Source of the DNA: Oegoconia quadripuncta | Lineage: Eukaryota > Arthropoda > Insecta > Lepidoptera > Autostichidae | Length of the DNA: 64,000 nt | Reading direction: 5' to 3' | Assembly (NCBI GenBank): GCA_949316235.1 | Contig: OX438753.1 | Span: 17,342,496 to 17,406,495, forward strand | Part shown: one piece after another, positions 19,531-30,637 of the stretch | Position numbering within the stretch: the first letter of the stretch is position 1 | Layout of the letters: each line of letters starts with the position of its first letter | Program-made: the position numbers and the translations under genes | Notes under the pieces: generated by a model | The model's input: only the letters and a program-made list of their open reading frames with translations | Database searches by the model: none | What the model was told of the DNA's origin: nothing

Positions 19531-20445
19531 CCTTTAGGCGGACGCCGACACCGATCGGTGTTCAAAATACTTTTATACCGACAACACTCGCGAACACCGA
19601 TCGGTGTTAACGGACACCCGACTTTCAACTCTCAATTGTAATGATTATAGAGTTCCAATTCCTTTGGACTGTGTTTGAACTTGTTCTCTATTAAATTCCG
19701 CATCCAATAATGTGCGCCATGTCATGTTAGCTATGATATTTAGTCTGTATTTGCGAAAATATTTTTTTTTTCTTTGGGTGGGAGTGTAGGCATAGAATTC
19801 CAAAAACTGTTTTTTATTAGAACTGGCTTAGGAACCTGCCATAGAGCTTCCAATTCTCATAACAATTTATTGAATTACCCGTTTTTTTAAGAAAAACATG
19901 AAATAAATCTGTACTTTCCGTAAAAATACCAATTATATCGTGGATATAGGTATACCTACATATTACAACTCGTAACATTTTTCTGATTTTTTGTATTATA
20001 GCTGTAGTAGTGTTCATTCATTATATCCATAGATAATATATTCCCGTAGCTATTGCTTTTCACAGATTACAAATACACCCAGTAGAAGAGTATCTATAAA
20101 CGTTTTTAACACCGCAGGTATTTTCGAAAATTTGACAGGCGCGCCGAGATACTTGACCCGCGGAAAAGAAAAAAGTTTTTTCACAAAAGTTATATCCACG
20201 ATATAATTGGTATTTTTACGGAAAGTACAGATTTATTTCATGTTTTTCTTAAAAAAACGGGTAATTCAATAAATTGTTATGAGAATTGGAAGCTCTATGG
20301 CAGGTTCCTAAGTCTGTTCTAATAAAAAACAGTAGTTGGAATTCTATGCCTACACTCCCACCCAAAGAGAAAAAAAATATATTCGCGAGTGTTGTCGGTA
20401 TAAAAGTATTTTGAACACCGATCGGTGTCGGCGTCCGCCTAAAGG
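19531..20445. mobile_element. Fold-back TTAA element, piggyBac-type MITE, 915 bp
   Basis: Perfect 64-bp terminal inverted repeats (19531-19594 and 20382-20445) starting CCTTTAGGCGGACGCCGACA, flanked by TTAA at 19527-19530 and 20446-20449. A second pair of arms of about 180 bp (about 19761-19948 and 20191-20380) is nearly identical, leaving a loop of about 240 bp. No transposase is encoded. TTAA duplication and CCTTT ends fit piggyBac-like transposition. Perfect ends suggest a fairly recent insertion. Confidence 0.9.
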
Positions 20446-20557
20446 TTAATACAAAATTTAGTGAGGTATGACATATTGTTATTTGAGATTTGTGGAATAA
20501 CCAATACCTATGACAATTATTATGCTTAGATAACGACACAAATAGTAATAAATTTAT

Positions 20558-20783
20558 TTTTACCCGACTGCTCAAGAAAGAAGGGTAATGTTTTCGAGTG
20601 TATGTATGTATGTAGCCTAAACGGCTTGACCAATTTCGAAATGCATGGCATCATTAGATTTGTCTTGATACCTGGAGTATCATTACTTAACTTAACTTAA
20701 CATTAGGTGTGATTGAGGTCAAGTACCATCCTGTTGTGCACTAAAAAAAAATCATAGGATACGTTTTATGATAAAAAAAATAA
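20558..20783 (+). repeat. Repeat D, copy 2, split by a SINE-A scrap
   Basis: TTTTTACCCGACTGCTCAAG, GTAGCCTAAACGGCTTGACC, then a break at 20684-20750, then TCATAGGATACGTTTTATG. The break is a SINE-A 3' end bounded by ATCAT. Confidence 0.7.
20684..20750 (+). mobile_element. SINE-A 3' fragment nested in repeat D
   Basis: TAACATTAGGTGTGATTGAG ... GTGCACT plus poly(A) of nine, flanked by ATCAT at 20679-20683 and 20751-20755, so a 5'-truncated retroposed insertion. Confidence 0.75.
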
Positions 20784-20789
20784 ATAAAT

Positions 20790-21031
20790 ATCCTTGGACA
20801 TATACAGACAGCGCCATCTAGTTCCACACTAAGCAATTAGGCTTGTCTTGTGGCTACCAGATGGTTGATACACAAATACATTTTTTTTTTGTAAATAAAT
20901 ATATAAATGAAAAACATCCATAAACCGGATACACATGTCCGTATTCGTCATACAAACATATGCTTGATTCGAACCCGCGACCTTTTGGTATAGCAGCAGA
21001 GTATCTAATCACTACACCAAACAGGTCGTCA
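20790..21031 (-). mobile_element. SINE-C, near full-length, minus
   Basis: On the minus strand the head starts GACGACCTGTTTGGTGTAGT, then B-box GGTTCGAATC, then CATATGTTTGTATGACGAAT and a 3' half with AACTAGATGGCGCTGTCTGT. Copies at 27671, 32848, 53064 and 54980. The adjoining 21031-21075 is repeated inversely at about 52008-52045. Confidence 0.8.
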
Positions 21032-21304
21032 AACATCCAACATGACGTTTCCAAAATACAAAATATGCTGTCGGGTTTTTTGGTTTTTAAATACTTAAAT
21101 AGTATATATTATTATTTTATATTACTCACATATAAAGTACACGCATGCACACATAATAGTGAATCGTTGTCCTGGCCCTCTGCTTTCGGTTGCCGACAAA
21201 GGGGGTACGGGTTGTGTGTTTGTGTGTGTTAGCAATGCGTTCAGCCTATGAAATTGAATGTCATAATATCAAAGAAATTATTATGTAAGATATAACTAAG
21301 ACTT

Positions 21305-21500
21305 CACATTTGGGAGCAAAGCTCTTGTCCATGGAGGTCTATGTATTTCTACACTCCGCTGTCGCCTTGACCTCTCGATACGACACTACATTTATCTTCC
21401 CCTTCACTTGGTCCATGTATGTTCTTCGGGGTCTACCTCTCTTCCTCTTCCCTTCTATTTTACCTTCTCTAAAAAGTTTGACATGCTCTACTGAATAGAT
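21305..21500 (-). pseudogene. LINE C-terminal fragment
   Basis: The minus strand reads KLFREGKIEGKRKRGRPRRT, then YMDQVKGKINVVSYREVKAT and a stop. GRPRRTYMDQ is the Arg-rich GRP block that ends many RTE-like LINE polyproteins. Only the last 50 or so residues are present; the plus-strand ORF is its shadow. Confidence 0.6.
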
Positions 21501-21839
21501 AGAAGGGAAAATTACCCATACTGCAACCTCCTCCTTTGTACCTTTTTACAAAACTGCTGTCGTCATCGACCTCTACCGGTAGCTATATAGCGACAGTTTC
21601 CTTGAACGAGATTAGCCTTTTTAAACTCGTGGTACAGGCAGCCCAAGGCATTGCACTGGCGAACGATTCAATTACTTAAACTACTACATGCGCATGCAGC
21701 AACCGAGAAAATGCATACCCTTCGGGTGACGTTAAATGGCGGGAGGAGGTGACTCGCTTCTTTACACTTATTAGTATTACTTGGTAGAGGTTAGGGCATC
21801 TTATAATGGTCTTGCCGGTACTTAATTCTTTATACATAT
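21501..21839. other. Intergenic, no gene recognised
   Basis: No coding or repeat signal was seen. Confidence 0.5.
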
Positions 21840-21841
21840 TA

Positions 21842-22232
21842 TTGGGTCTTTACCTATGAAATTGGAGTTGTTTTTCTTCGTTAATCATATGTACCAATTC
21901 CTGCGACTTTCAAAGCTATAAATTTGTTTTTTATTCGGAAAATGAAATATTATTTCAAGGTTTCACGTGAAATATATATAATTTCTGTGCTAAATCACGT
22001 AATAAAAAAAATTTGAACAGAGCTCTTTTCTAAAGCGGTTACTTTTATAAAGAGGTTACTTTTGAAAACTTACGATGCCTATACTTAACTTAATGTTATC
22101 TGATAATACACACAAAGTTTAGCTAAATTTGGATTTGCCGTTCCCAAAAAAAAATCAAAAATGTTTGTATGGAGAAAACAGTGTTAATGAATTTCTTCAT
22201 ACAAAACGCCAATTTCATAGGTAAGGACCTAA
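21842..22232 (+). mobile_element. TA-flanked MITE (mariner/Tc1-type), copy 1
   Basis: Ends TTGGGTCTTTACCTATGAAA and TTTCATAGGTAAGGACCTAA are inverted repeats. TA lies on both sides (21840-21841 and 22233-22234). The 391-bp interior is non-coding. Copy 2 in inverse orientation at 34750-35135 shares interior text (AGCTAAATTTGGATTTGC). Confidence 0.85.
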
Positions 22233-22814
22233 TACTATGTTAACAAATGATATTTCGCTTTATTCCTAAGATAATGTTTCTAAATTCTCGTATCGCTAAA
22301 AAGCAATAGCAAAGATGTCGGAGAATTCAAAGACTTTTGGATTGAAAGCAGACACAGCAGAGTAAACTACAAACAAAGCTATGTCAGGTTTCAAATAGAG
22401 TTCATTGAATTTACGAGCGTATAGATTGAAAACCTGGATAGCCTGTTTCCCAATTCACAAAGATTAAATAGTTATGAAACTTTTATTTTTGTCTGTGGGA
22501 TATCTCTCGGACTTTTGTCGATTTATTTTCTTTCGTAGTGTTTTCTGAAACTCGTGTGTGACTGAAACTATACGTGGACGGATTAAAGGCTACTGTCGCA
22601 TTAGGAATAGTGGATTATCCAATACGTTTAGTCAGATATCAGATACCGTTCTCAAGATTGGAAACCGTCGCTTCGAGTGTTGATTGTTTTGTTTAGTTAG
22701 TTTAAGTACACAGTTGAAACGACGCGATTCGCCAGAGATTGAAGTAGTCAATAATACTGTGCGAAATAGCGGTCTGAACTGACTCTTAGGTGTTTACACG
22801 ACATTTACTACAGA
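22233..22814. other. Intergenic, no gene recognised
   Basis: No repeat or exon recognised. Confidence 0.5.
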
Positions 22815-23070
22815 AATCAAAGTCGAAGTCAGAATTTATTCTATAAACAGCTTTACGTTCTCACTGTTGAGATACAGCGCGATGGGTATAGGTACCACAG
22901 ACAACTGGTACCCTCTTAGGAAACAGGCCTCTAGAATGGCTGCATGGCCTCTTTGTATAGTTAACGGCACGGCTATCACGCGGGACGATACCGGCAATAT
23001 GAACGTAGCTATATCTGCTTTTAGCTTAGGCACAGGCAGAATGATAAAATTTGCTATTAATTGATAAAAA
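22815..23070 (-). repeat. Possible LINE 3' end
   Basis: AAATCAAAGTCGAAGTCAGA followed by ATTTATTCTATAAACAGC resembles the inverse 3' end of a lepidopteran LINE (compare the CAAAGTCAAAGTCAA tail at 14338). The GC-richer part to 23060 is open on both strands but has no domain. Confidence 0.35.
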
Positions 23071-24196
23071 ATATAACTACAACATACATTAAATAAACAC
23101 ACGGACGGTCGAATTGCGAATCTCTTCTTTTTAAAAATATAAACTATTATCTATAAAACCGCGAGGAGTTGGGGAAAGGTCTTGGTTTCACAATTTTGCA
23201 CGATTTTGTAAATAGCGCATTGGATAAGCACACAGTAGCTGTAAGTAAAACTTTGATTATTTTTCTAATAAACTTTTTCCATGTATGAGAAAACGAGGGC
23301 CCATTTTGAATTACGATGTGCAAAAAAGTAACCCGCTTTGCGATGGTATCTTATTTTGACAAATTTCGTTTGCCATTGACTAAGATTTTGACGCAAAGAA
23401 TTTTTCTGTACTTCATTCGCTATACAGGTGGACCTTCCATTCTCCCTGTGACGACTGGGGATCCAACTTTTCAGCCCATAACTCGCCTATTTCACTTTCA
23501 CAAAATCTGCTTTTCACAATGCTTTTATTATGTTCACTAAATCGTAAGCATATAAAAGAATTTTGCAAAGTGGTCCTCAGTTCTTACACACACAAATCCT
23601 GGAATATGAGTTCAATCTGAGAGAAAATCGTCGTATAAAAGAGCTCTTCAATAAAAAAAAGTTAATTCACAAGAACAGCCAAGCTAAGCAAGTCAAGACT
23701 CTACTTATTTCATGACGATGTCTAGATCCAAAAGATCGGAGATGGAATTTTTACGATCTTCAATTATATCGAATCGAGTTCGGAAACTAACGCCTACATG
23801 TACAACGTGAAGATATCTGCGCAAAATATGCTCTAGTTATTCATAATTGGAACCTTAACAAATTGATTTTTATTTCCAATTTCAATTTAACAACATTCAT
23901 TGAAATATATTTCTATTACTGTTTTCAATATCATTTGATTGGTACCTGATTACAGGTTTAAATGGTTATTAAACAGTTTCATTTCACAGATTAATAGTTT
24001 ATTACCGCAATAGCGATGTGTGAGTCAACTACCTAATAATTACTTGATAATAGCTTTTAGGTACCTGAACTACAGCAATTATATTTTAAACTAGATGTTT
24101 GTAACTTATGGACCAACATTTATATTTTCTCGTTAATATGTAACTTGTAAAACCTGCGTGAGACCAAGGTGCGCGAAAATATTGTAAGTGAGAGAA
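23071..24196. other. Intergenic, no gene recognised
   Basis: One 74-codon ORF without features. Nothing else. Confidence 0.5.
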
Positions 24197-24416
24197 GTCT
24201 GAGCCTGATGGTTGTCAGTCTACTTAATAAGCCTCTTAGCTCTGTATGTAGGGACAGGCTGCGCAGCCTTCTGAGATGTCTGAGCCTGATGGTAGTTACT
24301 TAATAAGCCTCTTGGCTCTGTGTGTAGGGAGTGCGATTAGGCTGCGCAGCCATCTGAGATGTCTGAGCCTGATGGTAGTCACTTAATAAGCCTCTTAGCT
24401 CTGTGTATAGGGACAG
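24197..24416 (+). repeat. Tandem repeat, three units of 81-83 bp
   Basis: Units start GTCTGAGCCTGATGGT at 24197, 24278 and 24361, each with ACTTAATAAGCCTCTT. The first two also have CTGCGCAGCC. The third is partial. Not found elsewhere in the window. Confidence 0.85.
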
Positions 24417-26049
24417 GGACAATTTTTGGTGCGATTTGCAACAACTCGTTTTGTGATGCAAATAAAATCTGTTGAACCTAAAACGTATCCTCTTCTTCGT
24501 AAATTTTGAATGCGACTATTAGCAAGGCCGATCAATGTAGACTTACACCGAAGCTTAGGCTTGCGGCTCTGTAGTTCTTGCGATGAAGCGGAAAAACATA
24601 AACTATAGTATTTGATTGCTTGTGAGTATCTCTCATCTCAAGGTAATCTCTCATTGAATTCGAAGTAAGTACTAAAACCAAATGAGTATATTGAATAAAC
24701 TTATTCCAGCAGCTATGCAACGTGTCGAGATTCAGTACTAATATTGTTAGTTCAGTTTACTCCGTATATTGTACTATATTGTAAAATCACACATAAATAA
24801 AAATCCACTATTTACATCGCTGTTCATTACTCTAATCGCCAAGCTGGGCAGGAGTCTATTTGGAAGTTCCGTAGCAGTGACCTGCTTCTCGTCACTGGTC
24901 TATTCTCTTTTATGCCCATAATCATTTAGTCGCTCTTAGCGAGATCTACGATTTAGATGAGTTGGTTTTGTCCTTTACTCAGCAATATTGTGAAATAAAT
25001 AAGTTATAATTAAATAGGACACAAAAGATACAAAATTACTGTACATTAAGAACTGGAATTTCTCTTTGGGGTCTGCCCCGTAATCTGATTCATTATCGCG
25101 ATAGTACGGGCACAAAGTAACGCGAAGCAATCTCGCGTTAATGAAATTAAACGTTTTCTTTCCTTGAGAAACGGAAAAGTTTTCCAATTAAAAAAAAACT
25201 CAGCATTGTTAAGCCCAACAAAAATTCTAACTAAATCTGTGTTATAAATGTACTCACTATTTAATTGATAAATTAGTTTACAGATTGTGTACCTGTGCTA
25301 AGTAACACCACTTTGTCTTTTTACCCGACTTCGGCGAAGCCTAAATGAGAGTAATGTATTGAACGAATTCATATAAATAATAAATAATAATAAATTGCAA
25401 ATGTTTAAAATTATTTATAGTTCTAAATGAAGAAATCCGGAAACGAACTGTGAACTAATATCCTTATGGTTGAGAAATAAAATTTCTAATGAAATGGTGA
25501 CGTAAACCGGTGAGCAAAGTAGTGAACCACCTTCGATTTGGTGAGCAAATTTAATGATCTAGTAAGTAACTGGCATCCTTGAGGGAATCCAGTAAATTGA
25601 TATCCTTGAGGGATGCCAATGCATAGCCAACAATGCGAATGATTGCAAAATATCGCGTTCTGCATAGGAAAGTAATTTATGACACTGTAAATGGTATTAT
25701 ACTGATTATCTTATACATGAATATATAATCCAGAGCATCTATTTGTAGAAGGATGAAAAAATATTTTTTTTCGGATCTAACTCGGATCGACATAATAAGG
25801 GGTGGACAGACATTGATCATTGTATGTTTCAGTTCTAGGGAACAAGTAAGCTAGTTACAAAAACATAACATTTTTTTAAACCACATTTTCCAATTTTGAT
25901 GCGGTAACGATCAAACGTTACACCACATTTTGTGGTAGTGAAAATGTGTGGTAGTCAACTGAAAGAAAGAACGCGATCTCATGCTTGATAATTAAAACTC
26001 AGTAGTTCGTCCAGTGTTCCATGGTGAACTGATTTCGTGCCGTCACAAT
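24417..26049. other. Intergenic with small motifs
   Basis: No gene. 25318-25360 opens like repeat D (TTTTTACCCGACTTCGGCG). Near 25920-25935 the hairpin ACCACATTTTGTGGT is followed by GAAAATGTGTGGT, a nested inverted motif. Confidence 0.45.
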
Positions 26050-26165
26050 ATTCTTTTAGTGATAAGGTCGCCAAATTGTACATTCCATACTTACCACTTT
26101 TCTGAAACTGTATTTTCTTTTCTGTTGTGCAATAAAGTGTATTTGTATTGTATTATATTGTAATA
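26050..26165 (+). repeat. LINE 3' tail
   Basis: AGTGATAAGGTCGCC, then TTTCTTTTCTGTTGTGCAAT and AAAGTGTATTTGTATTGTA, the tail type seen at 18240 and 60775. Confidence 0.6.
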
Positions 26166-26854
26166 TTTGAGCTTTTCAGTGTTTGTGCCACTCTTTATTA
26201 CTGACACTTTTACTTGCTGCACCCTTCTGCTACCGTTCCGCTCTCACTGCAGCTAGACGCAATCCATATTGGATATGAAAGTATAAGTAGGAGTATTCAT
26301 ATATTCGATCCCGAGTGTCGTGTTGCATTAAATTGAATGCACCCCCTTTTGCCGAAGGGGGAAGTGGTAAACCTCTAACACACCCTATTTATACACTTAA
26401 TTAATTATAGAATCTAACTTAGCAATAGTCACAGCCGTTCATTCTAGCATAATAATATAGAAGTTAAACTGGTAGAAGTGTTCCGCACTCCGAGAGATTG
26501 TTAGTGGTAGATTAGTACCTATATTATAAATCCGTTTAATATAATAAATGAGTTAAAATCCATTATTAACTCAAGCCTTTCGCTCCGCTGCAAATTATGA
26601 TGTGATTAAAATGGCTCACGCGAAAAGCGGTTTCGCTTCAGTTGGTTAATCGCTTTAATATCAAAGTCGGTCTTACATCAGGTACCTACTTATACTGTGG
26701 GAGCCTGCAAGCCTGCAACTCTCTGATAAATTGCTAAGGCATCCTATTCATAAGGAAATAATACTGACAAAGGCTCTATTTCAAGTCGTACAATTATGTA
26801 ATATAATACAGTCATCATTATATCATTTATGTACTACTAGATGTTAGGTGTCTC
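26166..26854. other. Intergenic, no gene recognised
   Basis: Includes the short hairpin ACCCCCTTTTGCCGAAGGGG near 26341. No gene. Confidence 0.5.
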
Positions 26855-27075
26855 TCTATATGCTAGGAGGCTGGCTCTGCCGCCAAACTTAAGCGTAAAA
26901 CTGAGCCAAACTGCAGACAGAGTAGAAGAGGACCGACCCGTCTCTTCGTGTGGGTGTCGTAAAAGTCGACTAAGTGAACATGTTTAATGAGCATGATAGC
27001 TGCAGATGGGCAGCACCGTCATTGGTGCGGAGCGAACCCCAAAAATTTGCGATCGCCAATCCTGCCATGGACAAT
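26855..27075 (+). repeat. Repeat F, long form
   Basis: GACCCGTCTCTTCGTGTGGG, TGTCGTAAAAGTCGACTAAG, then GGGCAGCACCGTCATTGGTG and AAAAATTTGCGATCGCC. The second half matches 10945-11010 and the first half matches 59118 and 48130 (inverse). The ORFs inside have no recognised domain. Confidence 0.55.
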
Positions 27076-27670
27076 GCAAACCGCTTCAAGGAAGAAACTT
27101 TTATTGCCTTATATTACAATATATATTACAATATTTAATATTATTAATATTTCTCCTATTTCATGCCTTCGTAGTAAAATTCTATATACTCTCAAAAACT
27201 TTCAAGATATTCAAAAAAGGAAGCTATAAACAACTGCAGACTGTGATAATATTATGGCGACGTTAAAACGGGTTTGCAATATAGACTACATCAATTATTT
27301 TCACTTACAAAAACTTATTGGGTGCTTAATCATGTTCGTAAGTGTCCGATACCTCCACTAATGAGACTCGGAAGTTAAAGTTAGTAATACCTCGATGTTT
27401 TAGCGAACAGAGCTCTCTACGTATTTCAAGTAGGGGTGGGTGGTACACCCACTCCTTACTAGTCACCCCATTTTAGTCACAGGACTTGAAGTGCTACTAT
27501 CGTCGTGAGGCCGGGTAATTATCGGGTTCCGCGAAGGCTTCAAGCAAGAGCATAACAATTTTTTCTAAAAATAAATGTCGTAAAACAAACCACAAATTCC
27601 ATAATGTTTCGATAGTATAGTATAAACGTACCTAGTACTATTAATCAACATTTACATCAATCCCTTCGCA
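27076..27670. other. Intergenic, no gene recognised
   Basis: AT-rich; nothing supportable. Confidence 0.5.
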
Positions 27671-27912
27671 TGACGACCTGTTTGGTGTAGTGGTTAGCAA
27701 TTCTGACCACTATACCAAAAGGTTGCGGGTTCGAATCCCGCTAGGGGCATATGTTTGTGTGATGAATACGGACATGTGTACCCGAGTTATGGATGTTTTC
27801 ATTTATAATAAGTACTTGTTTACAAAAAAAAATGTATTTATGTAGTATATCAACCATCTGCTATCCACAACACAAGCCTATTACTGTGGAACTAGATGGT
27901 GTAAGGATATTA
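27671..27912 (+). mobile_element. SINE-C, near full-length
   Basis: Head ACGACCTGTTTGGTGTAGTG, B-box GGTTCGAATCCC, body ATGAATACGGACATGTGTAC, an internal A/T run and the 3' phrase GGAACTAGATGGTGTAAGGA. Confidence 0.8.
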
Positions 27913-28339
27913 TATTATATTCTATATAAAAATAGAGGAACACTTTTTCGGTGACGTAAGTCTATCCAATGAACTAGATGATTGCAAATGAATATTTATT
28001 TCTTTAACAAAATGGTACAATATTTATTATTACAATTACAATATATTCTTGTAGTTGTGATTTCCTATTAAGTGAAGTTCATCTGTATCTGACATATCCA
28101 TGTAGTAACACTCTCTCACTTCTATTTAAGAGCTATGCTCTTGTCGGAGGAGTCCTTTCCACACTTTTCTATATTCCGCCTTATGGATTCATGATAATAG
28201 AAAATAGAATAGAATATGATTTACTTGTTCTTGAATAGGGTACATTACATTAGGTGTTATTACAATAAGATCCTCCTAATTCAGTCATTATAATGACATA
28301 CAAATATTTGACAATATCCAATTTCGACATCAAGAAATA
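27913..28339. other. Intergenic, possible LINE 3' UTR
   Basis: Lies on the 3' side of the minus-strand LINE remnant at 28340 and may be its untranslated end. Nothing specific seen. Confidence 0.35.
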
Positions 28340-28690
28340 AAGAAATGCATGCAAGCATGCATTCAATTGTCCTTGTGATCCAAGAACTCTTTAATGGAAG
28401 AGAACGAGTATTGCAGAAGCCACACTTGTAAGTACCTTTTAAAGCTATTGAATGGTTGATCCTTGAGATGTGTGGGAATGCTATTATATATTACTTTCCC
28501 CATGAAATAGCAGTTTTTTTTTGAAACCGCGTGGATTTGGGAATCTCGTTAACTATTATTTTTTCAGGATACCGAGTATTTATTTGTACCACATCCTTAA
28601 CCTGTTTATAATATTTTTTATGATTTTGCTTCATAAATTTTGCCATTTCGAATATTATATAAGCAGGGCAGTGGTAGGATATTTAATGTT
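28340..28690 (-). pseudogene. Jockey-like LINE C-terminal fragment
   Basis: The minus strand is open from about 28500 to 28370: VYNSIPTHLKDQPFNSFKRY, then LQVWLLQYSFSSIKEFLDH. The N-S-I-P ... F-K-R-L pattern and a following W-L-L are usual at the C-terminus of Jockey/I-type reverse transcriptases. Upstream codons carry stops. Confidence 0.6.
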
Positions 28691-29073
28691 TTAAAACTAT
28701 AGTACCTAAAACCTTTTACCTTTCACATTTAAATAGGTTTATTATAATGTGAAAGGTATAGGAAAAGACTATTAAATAATACGAATAAAGACATTTGTTA
28801 TCTTAACCTTCAATGGTATTTGTGGTGTGATAATTTATCTTAATTTATACAAGGTTAGATGTAAAGGGCGTCATTAGGTATTGCGAACAGAAGACATTGC
28901 CATGACTAAAGTATTTTTTTTTTCAACCTGTTAATAATCTTTGTTTCTTTGTAAACGATTTATTGAATCGAATTATATATTCATACAATCTGCTGCTGGT
29001 CACTTTTGTATGGGGTGTCGATATTTTTATTTTGTAATTAAAAATATGTTCTAACCACGATATAGAACCACCT
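28691..29073. other. Intergenic with a 12-bp hairpin
   Basis: ACCTTTCACATT and AATGTGAAAGGT (about 28717-28760) pair perfectly across a short AT loop. Otherwise unremarkable. Confidence 0.5.
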
Positions 29074-29303
29074 TCTTTTTTTTTTTTTTATTAAAAACTG
29101 GTTTCGCGTTTGACTACAATCTCACCTGATGCAAAGTGACGATGTAGCCGAAGATGTATCACGCGCACCCAGTAAATGCCTATTCACTCTAGACTTGAAG
29201 ATCCCAAGGTCGGGAAAAACCGACGCGGGCAGTGAGTTCCACACCTTAACAGTCCGCATTATAAATGATGAAGCAAAGCGCTTAGTGCGGATGTTCGGTA
29301 TTC
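29074..29303 (-). pseudogene. CR1-like LINE 3' end, short
   Basis: Close to 8274-8480 (shared GCGGGCAGTGAGTTCCA and CTTAGTGCGGATGTTCGG). Begins with poly-T and ends abruptly after ATGTTCGGTATTC. Truncated to about 70 codons. Confidence 0.78.
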
Positions 29304-29854
29304 TTATATATCTTCCAGCTTAATACCCCATTTATCGACTAACCTTGTAAAATAGTAAATAATTAATTTCTCACCAATCTTGTCAATAACAATAAAGTTA
29401 CTTTGTTAACATTTCAGCACCTAATTTGTTTTTGAGAGAAAATTAATTTAATGCAAATACTCTACGCAATCCGTCAATGCAAATTACTTTGACCTACTTC
29501 TCATTAATATTTACATATTACACAAGTAATTGTAACACATGCCTTCGTTAAAATATGTATTACGTATGTGTATTGTTAGGAATACAGCACAGCCCAGGGG
29601 ACTTATATGAAATAACACACTATATTTCGCTTCTTAATCTGATCGCCAGTATTACAACACACTTACTAGGTACATAGGTATAACACTTACCTAGTTTAGG
29701 CATCACAATAATATATAATTAATTGGCAAACCTAAGCAAAATTATTCTAAATTACTAATTAAGATTTCTTTGACATGTTATTAGATTTAATTTGTACTCA
29801 AATTAGTGCTTAATTTGTACTCACATCTTATCTTTATTTTATTCTTTCTCCCGT
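29304..29854. other. Intergenic, no gene recognised
   Basis: AT-rich; nothing supportable. Confidence 0.5.
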
Positions 29855-29950
29855 GAGAAGATGCTGGATGCAGGCTGCTTGTAACCGGTCGGTCTAGAAA
29901 ACTAAGGGGCGGCCTATGTTCAGCAATGAATAAAAATAAAATAAAAAGAC
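29855..29950 (+). repeat. RTE-like 3' tail
   Basis: GGGGCGGCCTATGTTCAGCA, then ATGAATAAAAATAAAATAAA resembles the ends of RTE copies (compare TTATGTTCAGCAGTGGATGT at 46030). No coding part remains. Confidence 0.5.
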
Positions 29951-30447
29951 ATTTATCATCACAAAACTAGTTAACAAAGTGAATTCTGGTAGAGCAGAAA
30001 ATTGACATGAAAGAGTATAAGGAGTCAGCAATGTGCCCTCAGGAGCGTAGTTACATGAATGATTATAGCAGCTAAAATAATATTATAATTAATTTTAATA
30101 AGCTAATTGTAGTTAAACCGAAAATTATATAGTTCGATGATTAATATTAAATAACACGTATTGGCCAGATTATTAAAAAAAAGATATATAGTATAGGTAC
30201 ATGTGTGTTGATGTCGATCGACAGAGATAAAATGTGCGACTGAATTCTGTATGATTCATACGTAAGTAAACTTAATGAGCGTCCTGTAGCTAATGTGATG
30301 ATGATAATGACAGTAAATCATATTATGGGTTCAACCGACTACGTTGTGCACGGATGTCCCACGCTTCGTTTACTGCAGTTCTATTACATAAATTCGTCGT
30401 TATCGTCATCGGTTACGTTCTGACATGTGATTGGTTTTCTCGACCTA
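29951..30447. other. Intergenic, no gene recognised
   Basis: AT-rich; nothing supportable. Confidence 0.5.
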
Positions 30448-30637
30448 CGTATGGTCGAATTACACTACCCCGAAAAACGTTTGACCGAAGAACGTTTGAT
30501 CGAAAGCCGAATACATTGCGGAGTTTGTTCATCGTGAATTTTTTTTATTATAACCAACTCCGCAATGTACTCGTCTTTTGATCAAACGTTCTTCGATCAA
30601 ACGTTTTTCGGGGTGGTATAATTCGGTATACCATACG
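30448..30637. mobile_element. Fold-back MITE built of 15-bp units, about 190 bp
   Basis: Arms 30448-30524 and 30556-30637 are complementary with small indels, around a 31-bp loop. Each arm holds two tandem 15-mers of form CGAANAACGTTTGAY next to ACCCC. The core TTGCGGAGTT/AACTCCGCAA closes the loop. The target duplication is not clear. The 75-codon ORF crossing it is spurious. Confidence 0.75.

Noticed and set aside
22867..23064. ORFs open on both strands
   Set aside because: Symmetrical openness without a domain; neighbouring sequence looks like a LINE tail.
24197..24416. CRISPR-like array
   Set aside because: Three long direct units of 81-83 bp without unique spacers in eukaryotic DNA; a plain tandem repeat.
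27671..27760. tRNA gene candidate
   Set aside because: A- and B-boxes are present but no acceptor stem forms and four related copies continue into the same body, so it is a SINE head.
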